DNA of 5,915 nt from Opitutales bacterium (GTDB lineage: Bacteria > Verrucomicrobiota > Verrucomicrobiae > Opitutales > CAG-312). Positions 1-5,915 of this stretch are shown here, piece after piece (positions within the stretch are counted from its first letter, which is position 1; each line of letters begins with the position of its first letter). Location of the stretch: contig JAGAOA010000019.1 of NCBI GenBank assembly GCA_017623955.1, positions 1 through 5,915 on the forward strand, read 5' to 3'. The notes under the pieces are model-generated. The model made no database searches. It was not told where the DNA came from and worked only from the letters and a program-made list of their open reading frames with translations. Made by a program: the position numbers and the translations under genes.

Positions 1-936
1 ATCGCCAATTCCACTACGATATACTTTGATATCTTTTTTTGCGAGACTTTCATCTAAGCCCATATTACTTTGCAATGTAGTTACTATTGCTTCGGAGGTT
101 AGAACTCCTCTATTTTTTGCATCTTCAGCTATGAGATAGAGAACTTCTTCGCCTTCCAAAATAGATGCATTTTCATCTACAACCACAACTCTATCGCCAT
201 CGCCATCGTGGGCAAAGCCTACATCGGCACCTACTTCTTTACAGAATGTTGCAATTTCTTCAGGGTATTGACTTCCCACTTGTTTATTTATGTTATGACC
301 ATCTGGAGAACAAGATTTTTCATAAACTTCGGCACCGTACATTTTAAACACAGTTGACGATATTTTACTTGTTGCACCATTTGCCATGTCGATTGCGATT
401 TTCATTCCTTTAAGAAAATCGCTAGGGAATATAGATGCCATTTTTTGTGCGTAATTTTCCAAGGCAAATGAGCTTACATTTATTTCTCGTGGTAGTATTT
501 GTTTTGGGGCATAAGACGATGTTTGGTCGTAGAACTTTTCAAGCTTTTGTTCTAATGCGAGCTGAACATCATCTTCTACTTTTTGAGCCTGAGAATTGAA
601 AAATTTAATTCCATTATCAGTATATGGATTGTGCGATGCTGTTATCATTGCACCCATTGTTGCTGAATTATACAACACGCAATATGCTAATGCAGGTGTA
701 GGTAAAACGCCGATATCTTTACAGATTATACCTCCTTGTTCTACACCAGATATAAATGCGTCCTTAAGGGTATCAGTTGAGGCTCTCGTATCGCCACCAA
801 CAACTATGAGCTTATTTTGAGGAGAGTTTTCGGTTATATATTCTGCCACAGCCAAGCCGAGTGCTTTAAAAAATGGCTCGCTTATTTCCACATCGCCATA
901 AGTGCCTCTTATTCCATCCGTTCCGAAGTATTTCAT
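1..936 (-). CDS. glmM: Phosphoglucosamine mutase GlmM, N-terminal 312 residues (C-terminus beyond window)
   Basis: GlmM interconverts glucosamine-6-phosphate and glucosamine-1-phosphate in the cytoplasm, on the route to UDP-GlcNAc for peptidoglycan and lipid A. The protein opens with MKYFGTDGIRG, the typical GlmM start. The phosphoserine loop ITASHNPYTDNGIKFF lies at residues 98-113, with the catalytic serine at 101. The Mg-binding loop DGDGDR is at 244-249. This covers domains 1 and 2 and part of domain 3. The frame is open to base 1 and ends in SGIGD, just where family members read GDRYV. The family is about 445 residues, so roughly 130 are missing, including the sugar-binding and phosphate-binding loops. 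The first arginine of the usual G(R/K)DTR motif is replaced (GGDTR, 47-51). The ATG lies 11 bases after the stop of the 79-residue gene, with only a weak AAAGA ribosome site. A phosphomannomutase is the main alternative, but the TDGIRG and NPYxDNGIKFF motifs favour GlmM. Confidence 0.95.
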   Translation of the reverse strand, partial: MKYFGTDGIRGTYGDVEISEPFFKALGLAVAEYITENSPQNKLIVVGGDTRASTDTLKDAFISGVEQGGIICKDIGVLPTPALAYCVLYNSATMGAMITASHNPYTDNGIKFFNSQAQKVEDDVQLALEQKLEKFYDQTSSYAPKQILPREINVSSFALENYAQKMASIFPSDFLKGMKIAIDMANGATSKISSTVFKMYGAEVYEKSCSPDGHNINKQVGSQYPEEIATFCKEVGADVGFAHDGDGDRVVVVDENASILEGEEVLYLIAEDAKNRGVLTSEAIVTTLQSNMGLDESLAKKDIKVYRSGIGD

Positions 937-947
937 ATTATCTTTTG

Positions 948-1187
948 TTAGGTGTGTTTTTTCTTATAATATCGGAAAAGTTCTTCAGGCGAGGTTTCGT
1001 CTAAATCCTTCCCGCGTCGTTTGAGATCTTCAAAAGTTTTCATAACAGTTTCTGTCATGCATTCATGAGTTTCTTCACTGCCACCGACTATTGAAAAGCG
1101 TTCTGCTTGTGTAACACGTTTGTGTCCATCATTATTATCTAACCCCAAGCCAAATAAATGCGATTTTTTATTATTATTTGCTCTCAT
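948..1187 (-). CDS. Conserved-looking 79-residue hypothetical protein in the scpA-glmM operon
   Basis: I cannot assign a function. The ATG starts 3 bases after the scpA stop and the gene ends 11 bases before glmM, so it is co-transcribed and probably translationally coupled. The protein is soluble, with no signal peptide or membrane segment. It opens with a basic Asn/Lys stretch (MRANNNKK), followed by a glycine-containing core at 12-37 (FGLGLDNNDGHKRV, then FSIVGGSEETHE). A charged helical half follows (about 38-79: MTETVMKTFEDLKRRGKDL, ending in YYKKKH). There is one cysteine (Cys43) and there are three histidines in the core and tail region (22, 41 and 78). The layout of a small beta-like head with a GGSEETHE turn and then a long helix reminds me of a short hypothetical protein in Verrucomicrobia and Lentisphaerae genomes, but I cannot check this. 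It is a real gene rather than a shadow, because its spacing is operon-like and nothing codes opposite it. Confidence 0.8.
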   Translation of the reverse strand: MRANNNKKSHLFGLGLDNNDGHKRVTQAERFSIVGGSEETHECMTETVMKTFEDLKRRGKDLDETSPEELFRYYKKKHT

Positions 1188-1190
1188 TTC

Positions 1191-2054
1191 TTAATCAAAT
1201 TCTGAGTTAATTTGTGTTTCTTGTTCCAGATTTTGCTGTGGATTTTCTTCGTCTGATTGCGGGTCGGTTTCTGGACGTTGCGGTTCTTCTAACTTAGTAC
1301 AATAGATTTCACCAAACTCAGCATCTTGACGAAGTATCAGACGTTTTAATCGCGTAAGTTCCAACATAGCTAGGAAGGTTGCCATTATTTTTACTATTGT
1401 AGGTTTTTCGCTATCGAATAACGAGGTAAATGTAAAATTTTTTTCTTTTATCGACAAAATGAATTCCATTCTATCTGATACTGTTACATTTTCGCCTTTA
1501 ATTTCGCCGTGTATTAATTTTTCAGCTAGACGACGCAATATCAAATTAAAAGTATTCCAAATTTCCATTCTATCTGATGGTTGCAATGGTCGCTCGGCTG
1601 GAGTTTCGTCTTTTGCTGTCAAGATACGTTCTCCATAATTTTGGCGATTATCTATCATATCTTCCAACGCATTAGCGGCTTGTTTTACTTTTTTATACTC
1701 AAGCAACTGTTCTACTAACTGCCAGCGTGGATCAATATCCGCATCTAGATCATCGTCATTTTCTTGATGCAGTCGTTCATCGGAGGGCAGAAGCATTCTA
1801 CTTTTGATATACATAAGCGTTGCAGCCATAACGAAGAATTCTCCTGCAACTTCTAATGAAAGTTTTTCCATTGAACGCAATACACTCATATATTGACGCG
1901 TAACTTCTGCAATCGGAATATCGTAGATGTCTATTTCGTTTTTTCGAATTAGAAACAACAGCAAATCTAGCGGACCCTCGAACACATCGAGTTTTACCGC
2001 CATATCGGAACCCGAATCGATTAAACCATCATCTATTTCGAGCGATTTATCCAT
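1191..2054 (-). CDS. scpA: Segregation and condensation protein A (ScpA kleisin)
   Basis: ScpA is the kleisin subunit that, with ScpB, bridges the heads of the Smc dimer and helps compact and separate chromosomes. Residues 19-34 (AVKLDVFEGPLDLLLF) are the family hallmark, and helices to about 90 (MAATLMYIKSRMLLP) form the Smc-neck-binding N-domain. A variable middle at 91-190 holds an acidic patch (EDDDLDADID type) and should carry the ScpB-binding part. Residues about 191-255 form the C-terminal winged helix, with the typical TFLAMLELTRL and FGEIYC elements. A polar, acidic, Gln-rich tail (256-287) is probably disordered. The length of 287 is slightly above the usual 230-280. The chosen ATG is one base after the lptD stop, with GGG 8 bases upstream. 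An internal ATG at 2003 (Met18) would match the usual start better and also has a GGG upstream, so the first 17 residues are uncertain. scpB is not in the window. Confidence 0.95.
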   Translation of the reverse strand: MDKSLEIDDGLIDSGSDMAVKLDVFEGPLDLLLFLIRKNEIDIYDIPIAEVTRQYMSVLRSMEKLSLEVAGEFFVMAATLMYIKSRMLLPSDERLHQENDDDLDADIDPRWQLVEQLLEYKKVKQAANALEDMIDNRQNYGERILTAKDETPAERPLQPSDRMEIWNTFNLILRRLAEKLIHGEIKGENVTVSDRMEFILSIKEKNFTFTSLFDSEKPTIVKIMATFLAMLELTRLKRLILRQDAEFGEIYCTKLEEPQRPETDPQSDEENPQQNLEQETQINSEFD

Positions 2055-2055
2055 A

Positions 2056-4323
2056 TTATATACCCAAAATTACTATATTTGCTCCAAACGATGTACTATT
2101 TTCACGCGTAGAACCTGTTCTATGCGATATGTAGTATTCTATCAACCAAGTATTTCCCAACTTTGTACGCAACCCATACTGTTGATAGATGAACTCAGAC
2201 AATTCTGCATCGTAATGCCACGAACCGAAAACTTGATAGCGTTCGCTTATGCGATATTCAGCCATTGCATAATATTGATTAAGTTTTTCTTGGTTTTCCA
2301 AATAGACAACTCCGAGGGTAATAGAGGCAACATCACTTTCCATCAACGTTATGTACGGATGAATTTCGGGTACTGTTGCATGTTCTATACTCATACGCGT
2401 ATAGACTCCAGTTGTGAGCCATCTCGCTGGCGAAACGCTAAAGTTTACATAAAGTTCTGAGTAATCTTGATTATATTCATCATCTGTCCAATACTTATAT
2501 CTAAGAGGTGGTCGGCGACGTTTGAAATTTATATCTTGAAAGACATCAAAGCGAGCCAACTCGCGCGAACCAAATTCTTTATCGCGGGTTTCAAATACAT
2601 TCTTGAAGCCAAAACGCAACGTATTGAGTTCAGACATATCATCGATATTACGCATATTACCCAAGTCTAGAATTGGTGGATATGTTGTAAAGTAATCATA
2701 ATCTATTGCATTTATACGGCGTTTACCTTTTTCGGCTTCAGGAATGTAACGATAACTTAAAATTGGCATTAGATGATGACGAAGTCCATCTATTTTCATT
2801 GTCTTACTTTCCCATTCAAACTGACCCCAGATGTCCATTTGAGCATCAAAGCCAACTTGAGCGAGAGTTCGTGTATAATTTGAACTTCCACTTGCCGTAT
2901 CGAAATAACTAGTTGCTCTTGCTCCTGCAACTGGCGTTACTTTAAACCAATCTGATATTTGAATTGGTCTATCTATCCCAACGTATCCATCAATTCGTTT
3001 TGATTTTATACTTTCATTAGGAACATACGTATAATAGTTGGGATATGGATTATATTGATGCAAATATGCTGCAGAGGCAAAACCACGAACATACGCACCA
3101 GTATTAAACAACTCTACTGGCTGAACATCTGCACGTACTTCAGGCAAACGTTGCTGTACTAATTCCCAATTATTTGGGGCAAAGCGGGTGAAGATTGAGC
3201 TTGTCCACATATTGCCATAGTAGATACCTTCCACAAAATTATCAGGTGTTTGATTGTTTGAGAAGAAGTCATCGCGAAAATCTCTAGTTACGTATTCATC
3301 GCTCCAAGCACTAATCACTGCTGTTAAGCCTAATTTATCGCGGTAGAGTTGATTATGACGATATTCTACAAAATAACGTTCTCTATCTATATTGCGACCA
3401 AAAAAGTTTTCGCCAACATCTTCGCGTGAACCTGTATCGTAAATAAATCCTGTTTGGAGAGAGCCAAACATTATATTGTTTGCAGTTTTTACATTATAGC
3501 GGAATGCAGGTCCTGCCAAGAGAGAACGCTTTGTATAACCATCGAGTAAAAATCCGGGGGCAAATTGTTCGTATCCTGTATAATGAACTGTATTTTGAAT
3601 TGCTATACCATAATCACTATTGTAATCAATGCGATTGCGTATTTCCCATGGGAATGGATCATCGGCATCTACACTATAACTAGGCAGATATAGAAAGGGT
3701 ATTTCATCAATTTTTATCCAGACATCATCCATGTGGACTTCTTTTGTTTCTGGATTATACGTTGTTTTTTCGGTTTCTGCACTGAGGGCTGCTGATGCTG
3801 GTTCGCCAAAGTATGCTCGCGATTTTTCCAAAACAATTTCTTTTTCACTGCCCGATACTGATTGTGCTTTGACGTAAAGTGGGTATGTACCGAAACGAGC
3901 GTAATCGGTTTTCATACTTTTGCCATCGATAGAAATATCGGTTGCTGTCGTAATGAGACGGGCTTTATCTACACTTAGGCGAACATCATCCATTACTCGA
4001 ACGGCATTTGCTTTTTGCGAATATCTTGCTTTCCTTGCTTGAGCCGAAAGTTTATCGTAATCTACACGGACATTGCCTGTTGCCGTTATTACGCCATCTT
4101 GTGAATATTTGCGTTTATCGGATACCAATGACTTTACTTTCTTAACAGGCGTTTTTTTCTTAGCTTCTTCTTGTGCTTGTTTAGCTAACGCACGTTGATG
4201 TGCCAACGATATCCATGGTACGTCGGCTCGTTTTGTAGTTTTTAGTTTTGCTGTTTCTGCACAAACAAAACTTACATTTGCAACTAGGCAAATGCATAAT
4301 AGCATACGCATACAAAGTTTCAT
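2056..4323 (-). CDS. lptD: LPS-assembly outer-membrane protein LptD
   Basis: LptD, plugged by the lipoprotein LptE, forms the outer-membrane barrel that inserts lipopolysaccharide into the outer leaflet at the end of the Lpt bridge. From the ATG at 4323 the protein has 755 residues, close to E. coli LptD (784). Residues 1-22 are a signal peptide (Lys/Arg start, LLCICLVANV core, cleavage probable after VCA). A Lys/Ala-rich helical linker follows at about 37-62. The OstA/LptA-like jellyroll spans about 65-220 (GVITATGNVRVDYDKL type repeats) and ends in the LptD hallmark EIPFLYLPSYSVDADDPFPW. The rest is an aromatic-rich amphipathic barrel. The mature chain has no cysteine, unlike the disulfide-bonded E. 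coli protein, and it ends in ILGI rather than an aromatic residue. A GTG at 4335 would add four residues (MRFS), but it has no ribosome site, whereas the ATG has GAG at the right distance. It is the first gene of the lptD-scpA-hypothetical-glmM operon. Confidence 0.93.
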   Translation of the reverse strand: MKLCMRMLLCICLVANVSFVCAETAKLKTTKRADVPWISLAHQRALAKQAQEEAKKKTPVKKVKSLVSDKRKYSQDGVITATGNVRVDYDKLSAQARKARYSQKANAVRVMDDVRLSVDKARLITTATDISIDGKSMKTDYARFGTYPLYVKAQSVSGSEKEIVLEKSRAYFGEPASAALSAETEKTTYNPETKEVHMDDVWIKIDEIPFLYLPSYSVDADDPFPWEIRNRIDYNSDYGIAIQNTVHYTGYEQFAPGFLLDGYTKRSLLAGPAFRYNVKTANNIMFGSLQTGFIYDTGSREDVGENFFGRNIDRERYFVEYRHNQLYRDKLGLTAVISAWSDEYVTRDFRDDFFSNNQTPDNFVEGIYYGNMWTSSIFTRFAPNNWELVQQRLPEVRADVQPVELFNTGAYVRGFASAAYLHQYNPYPNYYTYVPNESIKSKRIDGYVGIDRPIQISDWFKVTPVAGARATSYFDTASGSSNYTRTLAQVGFDAQMDIWGQFEWESKTMKIDGLRHHLMPILSYRYIPEAEKGKRRINAIDYDYFTTYPPILDLGNMRNIDDMSELNTLRFGFKNVFETRDKEFGSRELARFDVFQDINFKRRRPPLRYKYWTDDEYNQDYSELYVNFSVSPARWLTTGVYTRMSIEHATVPEIHPYITLMESDVASITLGVVYLENQEKLNQYYAMAEYRISERYQVFGSWHYDAELSEFIYQQYGLRTKLGNTWLIEYYISHRTGSTRENSTSFGANIVILGI

Positions 4324-4330
4324 TGAAAAT

Positions 4331-4338
4331 CTCACTCT
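4331..4338 (-). promoter_or_regulatory. Candidate ribosome binding site of lptD, deciding the ATG start
   Basis: Read on the minus strand this is AGAGTGAG, with the last GAG ending 7 bases before the ATG at 4323, a normal Shine-Dalgarno distance. The alternative GTG start at 4335 lies inside this element and has no purine-rich site of its own. This favours ATG 4323, which also gives a more typical signal peptide starting MKLCMR. The match is partial, so confidence is moderate. Confidence 0.45.
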
Positions 4339-4394
4339 GTTTATTCAATTCAAAAAACGATTAAACTCAAGAATAAAAATGGTATAACATCTCG

Positions 4395-4423
4395 ATTTTA
4401 CACTTATTTGCAAAAAAACGCAA
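4395..4423 (-). promoter_or_regulatory. Candidate sigma-70-type promoter for the lptD operon
   Basis: On the minus strand, TTGCGT (4423-4418; 3 of 6 to TTGACA) is followed after exactly 17 bases by TAAAAT (4400-4395; 5 of 6 to TATAAT). Transcription would start near 4388 and give a leader of about 65 bases before the lptD ATG. The -35 box would be the 3' arm of the upstream terminator, and the T-run would fall in the spacer. A competing candidate is an extended -10, TGTTATACC (4389-4381), with no good -35. Some promoter is expected here, because a terminator precedes and an operon follows, but the exact one is uncertain. Confidence 0.35.
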
Positions 4424-4450
4424 AACGATTGTTACGTATCAATTTTGCGT
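4412..4450 (-). terminator. Rho-independent terminator of the LOG-family gene
   Basis: The arms ACGCAAAA (4418-4425) and TTTTGCGT (4443-4450) are a perfect 8-base inverted repeat. The stem can be lengthened by ATTG/CAAT (4428-4431 with 4440-4443) with a small bulge. On the minus strand the 3' arm runs straight into a T-run (4418-4412). The hairpin begins 29 bases after the LOG gene stop and comes before lptD, so it separates these two units. The other side also has a T-rich run (4452-4460), so it could act weakly in both directions, but no plus-strand gene needs it. Confidence 0.75.
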
Positions 4451-4479
4451 CTTTTTATTTATTAATAACCTTATGAGGT

Positions 4480-5325
4480 TCAATTACTTTTTATTATGGA
4501 AATAATATAATTAAATGCCTCATCAACGGTATCGACATATTTTATCAAATCCATATCTTTTTCTGTTATAACATCGGCATCAATGAGTGCTTTGAAGTTA
4601 ATTACTTTTTGCCAAAAACTCTTTCCGAATAAAATCATTGGAATTTTACCTTGAGTCTTTTTGGTTTTAATTAGTGTGAAAACTTCAAAGAGTTCGTCTA
4701 ATGTGCCGACACCTCCAGGGAACACCACAATTGCTTTGGCAAAGAATATCAACCAGAACTTTCGCATTAAAAAGTAATTAAAGTTAAACGATATTCCGTT
4801 ATCTAGATATTCATTGGGAGTTTCTGAACCTATTGAAATTGTTGCACCCACGCACTTTCCTCCTGCTTTAGTTGCACCGCGACTAGCGGCTTCCATAATT
4901 CCAGGACCTCCACCTGTCATTATATGGAAACGTTCGTCTTCTGGAAGTTCCGACAGATTTACCCATTCTTGCAAGCGTCGAGCCAATTCCTCTGCATCAG
5001 TATAATATTTCGACATTGCAAGAGCTTTCTTCGCATCTTTCAATTTTTTTGCATAATCTTTTGCTTTTGGACTTTTCTTTACTTTCTCAAGCTCAGCTTT
5101 TGCTTGTTCTTCAGACTTTATTCGAGATGCTCCAAAGAATGTAATTGTATGCTGAATTTTATTTTTCTCGAAAATAAATGCAGGCATAAGCAAATCGCGT
5201 TGGATTTTTAGAAGACGCTCCGACATATCGGAAAAAACGCATTCTATCGGTATTGGTTCGGTTGAAAACACTTCTGCTTTTTTTATAACAGCAACGGTAC
5301 GTCTAACATTATTCTTCTTTGCCAT
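4480..5325 (-). CDS. LOG-family (TIGR00730 / 'lysine decarboxylase-like') Rossmann-fold protein
   Basis: Members of this family are nucleotide-binding phosphoribohydrolases. Characterised LOG proteins release free cytokinin-type bases from nucleoside 5'-monophosphates, and the old name 'lysine decarboxylase' is a misannotation. From ATG 5325 the protein has 281 residues. A first Rossmann strand with FFGASR lies at 63-68, then a highly charged helical insert at about 70-120. TGGGPGIMEAA follows at 137-147, then the MRK motif at 187-189 and PGGVGTLDE at 203-211. The Arg and Glu that act in catalysis in LOG enzymes are present. The long insert and N-terminal extension place it with the roughly 270-300-residue bacterial relatives rather than the 190-residue plant-type LOGs, so the true substrate is unknown (AMP-type nucleotides are plausible). 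A TTG at 5364 would add 13 residues, but it overlaps a terminator and a promoter. It lies alone between two terminators. Confidence 0.9.
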   Translation of the reverse strand: MAKKNNVRRTVAVIKKAEVFSTEPIPIECVFSDMSERLLKIQRDLLMPAFIFEKNKIQHTITFFGASRIKSEEQAKAELEKVKKSPKAKDYAKKLKDAKKALAMSKYYTDAEELARRLQEWVNLSELPEDERFHIMTGGGPGIMEAASRGATKAGGKCVGATISIGSETPNEYLDNGISFNFNYFLMRKFWLIFFAKAIVVFPGGVGTLDELFEVFTLIKTKKTQGKIPMILFGKSFWQKVINFKALIDADVITEKDMDLIKYVDTVDEAFNYIISIIKSN

Positions 5326-5335
5326 ATCTGAGTTG

Positions 5336-5364
5336 AGTATCGACAAAAAATGCGTCGATGTCAA
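5336..5364 (-). promoter_or_regulatory. Likely sigma-70-type promoter of the LOG-family gene
   Basis: On the minus strand a perfect TTGACA (5364-5359) is followed after exactly 17 bases by GATACT (5341-5336; 4 of 6 to TATAAT). Transcription is predicted to begin near 5329, only about 4 bases before the ATG at 5325, so the mRNA would be almost leaderless. This fits the absence of any Shine-Dalgarno sequence. The -35 box lies in the loop of the preceding terminator, and the terminator's 3' arm and T-run make up the spacer. The boxes are seen in the sequence; activity is inferred. Confidence 0.55.
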
Positions 5365-5386
5365 TTAAAATAACATTTTCGACGCA
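5345..5386 (-). terminator. Rho-independent terminator of the DUF475/TerC-like gene
   Basis: TGCGTCGA (5351-5358) and TCGACGCA (5379-5386) form a perfect 8-base inverted repeat around a 20-base AT-rich loop, in which ATGT/ACAT can also pair. On the minus strand the hairpin is followed at once by six T residues (5350-5345). It begins 28 bases after the stop of the membrane-protein gene. It is followed by T only on the minus-strand side, so it is one-directional. Its presence argues against starting the LOG protein at the TTG inside it. Confidence 0.8.
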
Positions 5387-5414
5387 CGGTCTAAAAAACA
5401 TATTTTATTTATTT

Positions 5415-5915
5415 TTATTTCGATTTTTTTGATTCTTTTTTATTGTATATAATAGATGATGCTAGCGATGCTAATATCAATATCATTCCTAGTGTTCCTG
5501 TAACGACTTCAGGTATTGATTGTATTGTTGAAAGAAGCATTATTGTTGCCAATGAACCGATTGCCCAATAGGCTCCATGTGTTAAGAATACAAGTTTTTC
5601 AAGCGTCTTTTTTTCGACCAAGACGAGCGTAATTGAACGCACAAAAAATGCACCTATAGACAAGCCTATGGCTATTACTATGACATCTTTTGTCAATGCA
5701 AATGCTCCCAAAACGCCATCTAATGAAAAAGATGCATCTATGAGTTCTAGATACATAAAAGAAGCAAGCCCTGCATGTTTTATTGCGAAGGCGTTTTTGC
5801 GTTCTGCCATACTTTCCAATTTTTCACTTATTCCATGTATCAACAGATGGACTATTATACCAGCAAAACCAGCTGCCAACGATATTGTTATTTGTTCAGG
5901 CTTTAAAAATGGCTG
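5415..5915 (-). CDS. DUF475 / TerC-like integral membrane protein, C-terminal 166 residues (N-terminus beyond window)
   Basis: The frame is open to the right edge, so the start is not in view and the TTG at 5879 is not the real one. Relatives are about 330-370 residues, so roughly half is missing. The visible part has membrane segments at about 12-29, 76-100, 113-131 and 136-157. The strongest signature is LELIDASFSLDGVLGAFALT (56-75), with acidic Glu57, Asp60 and Asp66. It resembles the ExxxSxD motif of the TerC superfamily and is typical of DUF475. A second signature is the HGAYWAIGSLATIMLLS plus PEVVTG stretch at 113-140. The chain ends in a lysine-rich cytoplasmic tail (NKKESKKSK). TerC relatives such as Alx and MeeF export manganese or load metals onto secreted proteins. 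For DUF475 itself no activity is firmly known, so metal-ion transport is an inference. A terminator follows directly. Confidence 0.85.
   Translation of the reverse strand, partial: QPFLKPEQITISLAAGFAGIIVHLLIHGISEKLESMAERKNAFAIKHAGLASFMYLELIDASFSLDGVLGAFALTKDVIVIAIGLSIGAFFVRSITLVLVEKKTLEKLVFLTHGAYWAIGSLATIMLLSTIQSIPEVVTGTLGMILILASLASSIIYNKKESKKSK

Noticed and set aside
193..210. Short tandem ATCGCC-type repeat in glmM
   Set aside because: It encodes the conserved DGDGDR metal-binding loop, so the repetition comes from the protein sequence.
165..820. Two short plus-strand open frames (165-347 and 596-820) opposite glmM
   Set aside because: Both are antisense to well-conserved GlmM segments and have no motif of their own.
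1927..2460. A 177-residue plus-strand open frame across the scpA-lptD junction
   Set aside because: It lies antisense to two clearly conserved genes and its translation shows no recognisable motif or domain. The long open stretch is a by-product of the opposite-strand codon pattern.
4324..4479. Possible riboswitch or small RNA upstream of lptD
   Set aside because: Apart from the terminator, the region is AT-rich with no conserved pairing or known aptamer core that I can see. The predicted leader of about 65 bases is too short and too weakly structured.
4924..5211. A 95-residue plus-strand open frame rich in Phe, Cys and Leu opposite the LOG gene
   Set aside because: It is a mirror of the Lys/Glu-rich helical insert on the minus strand, which reads as Phe and Leu in the opposite direction. 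It has no gene-like context.
5326..5364. A 13-residue N-terminal extension of the LOG protein from a TTG start
   Set aside because: The TTG is part of a perfect TTGACA box, and the stretch contains a terminator arm and T-run. ATG 5325 gives a normal protein.

Overview
The window is AT-rich bacterial DNA, and every gene I can support lies on the minus strand, so transcription runs from high to low coordinates. A complete LptD with a signal peptide, an OstA domain and a barrel means the organism is Gram-negative with lipopolysaccharide in its outer membrane. The taxon cannot be fixed from the sequence. The 79-residue protein between scpA and glmM, together with the general look of the proteins, makes me lean weakly towards the Planctomycetes-Verrucomicrobia-Chlamydiae/Lentisphaerae area, but that is a recollection and not a result.

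Layout in the direction of transcription (right to left): (1) 5915-5415, the C-terminal half of a DUF475/TerC-like membrane protein, cut by the window edge and followed by a rho-independent terminator at 5386-5345. (2) 5325-4480, a LOG/TIGR00730-type Rossmann-fold protein with its own likely promoter embedded in the preceding terminator, followed by a second terminator at 4450-4412. (3) 4323 to the left edge, a tightly packed run of four genes: lptD (outer-membrane LPS insertion), scpA (chromosome condensation), an unrecognised 79-residue protein, and the N-terminal 312 residues of glmM (UDP-GlcNAc precursor synthesis). The gaps between them are 1, 3 and 11 bases, so they are almost certainly one operon.

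Functionally, the operon joins envelope building to chromosome segregation. GlmM makes glucosamine-1-phosphate, which feeds both peptidoglycan and lipid A. LptD inserts finished LPS into the outer membrane. ScpA is the kleisin of the Smc-ScpAB condensin. The LOG and DUF475 genes are separate transcription units.

This looks like ordinary core-genome sequence. I see no mobile element, CRISPR array, tRNA, rRNA or defence system. The most interesting points are the two intergenic junctions, where a promoter seems to overlap the upstream gene's terminator, one of them leading to a nearly leaderless mRNA; a mature LptD with no cysteine at all; and the small unrecognised operon protein. Three apparent non-ATG or extended starts were examined: lptD and the LOG gene are moved to internal ATGs, while scpA keeps its upstream ATG.
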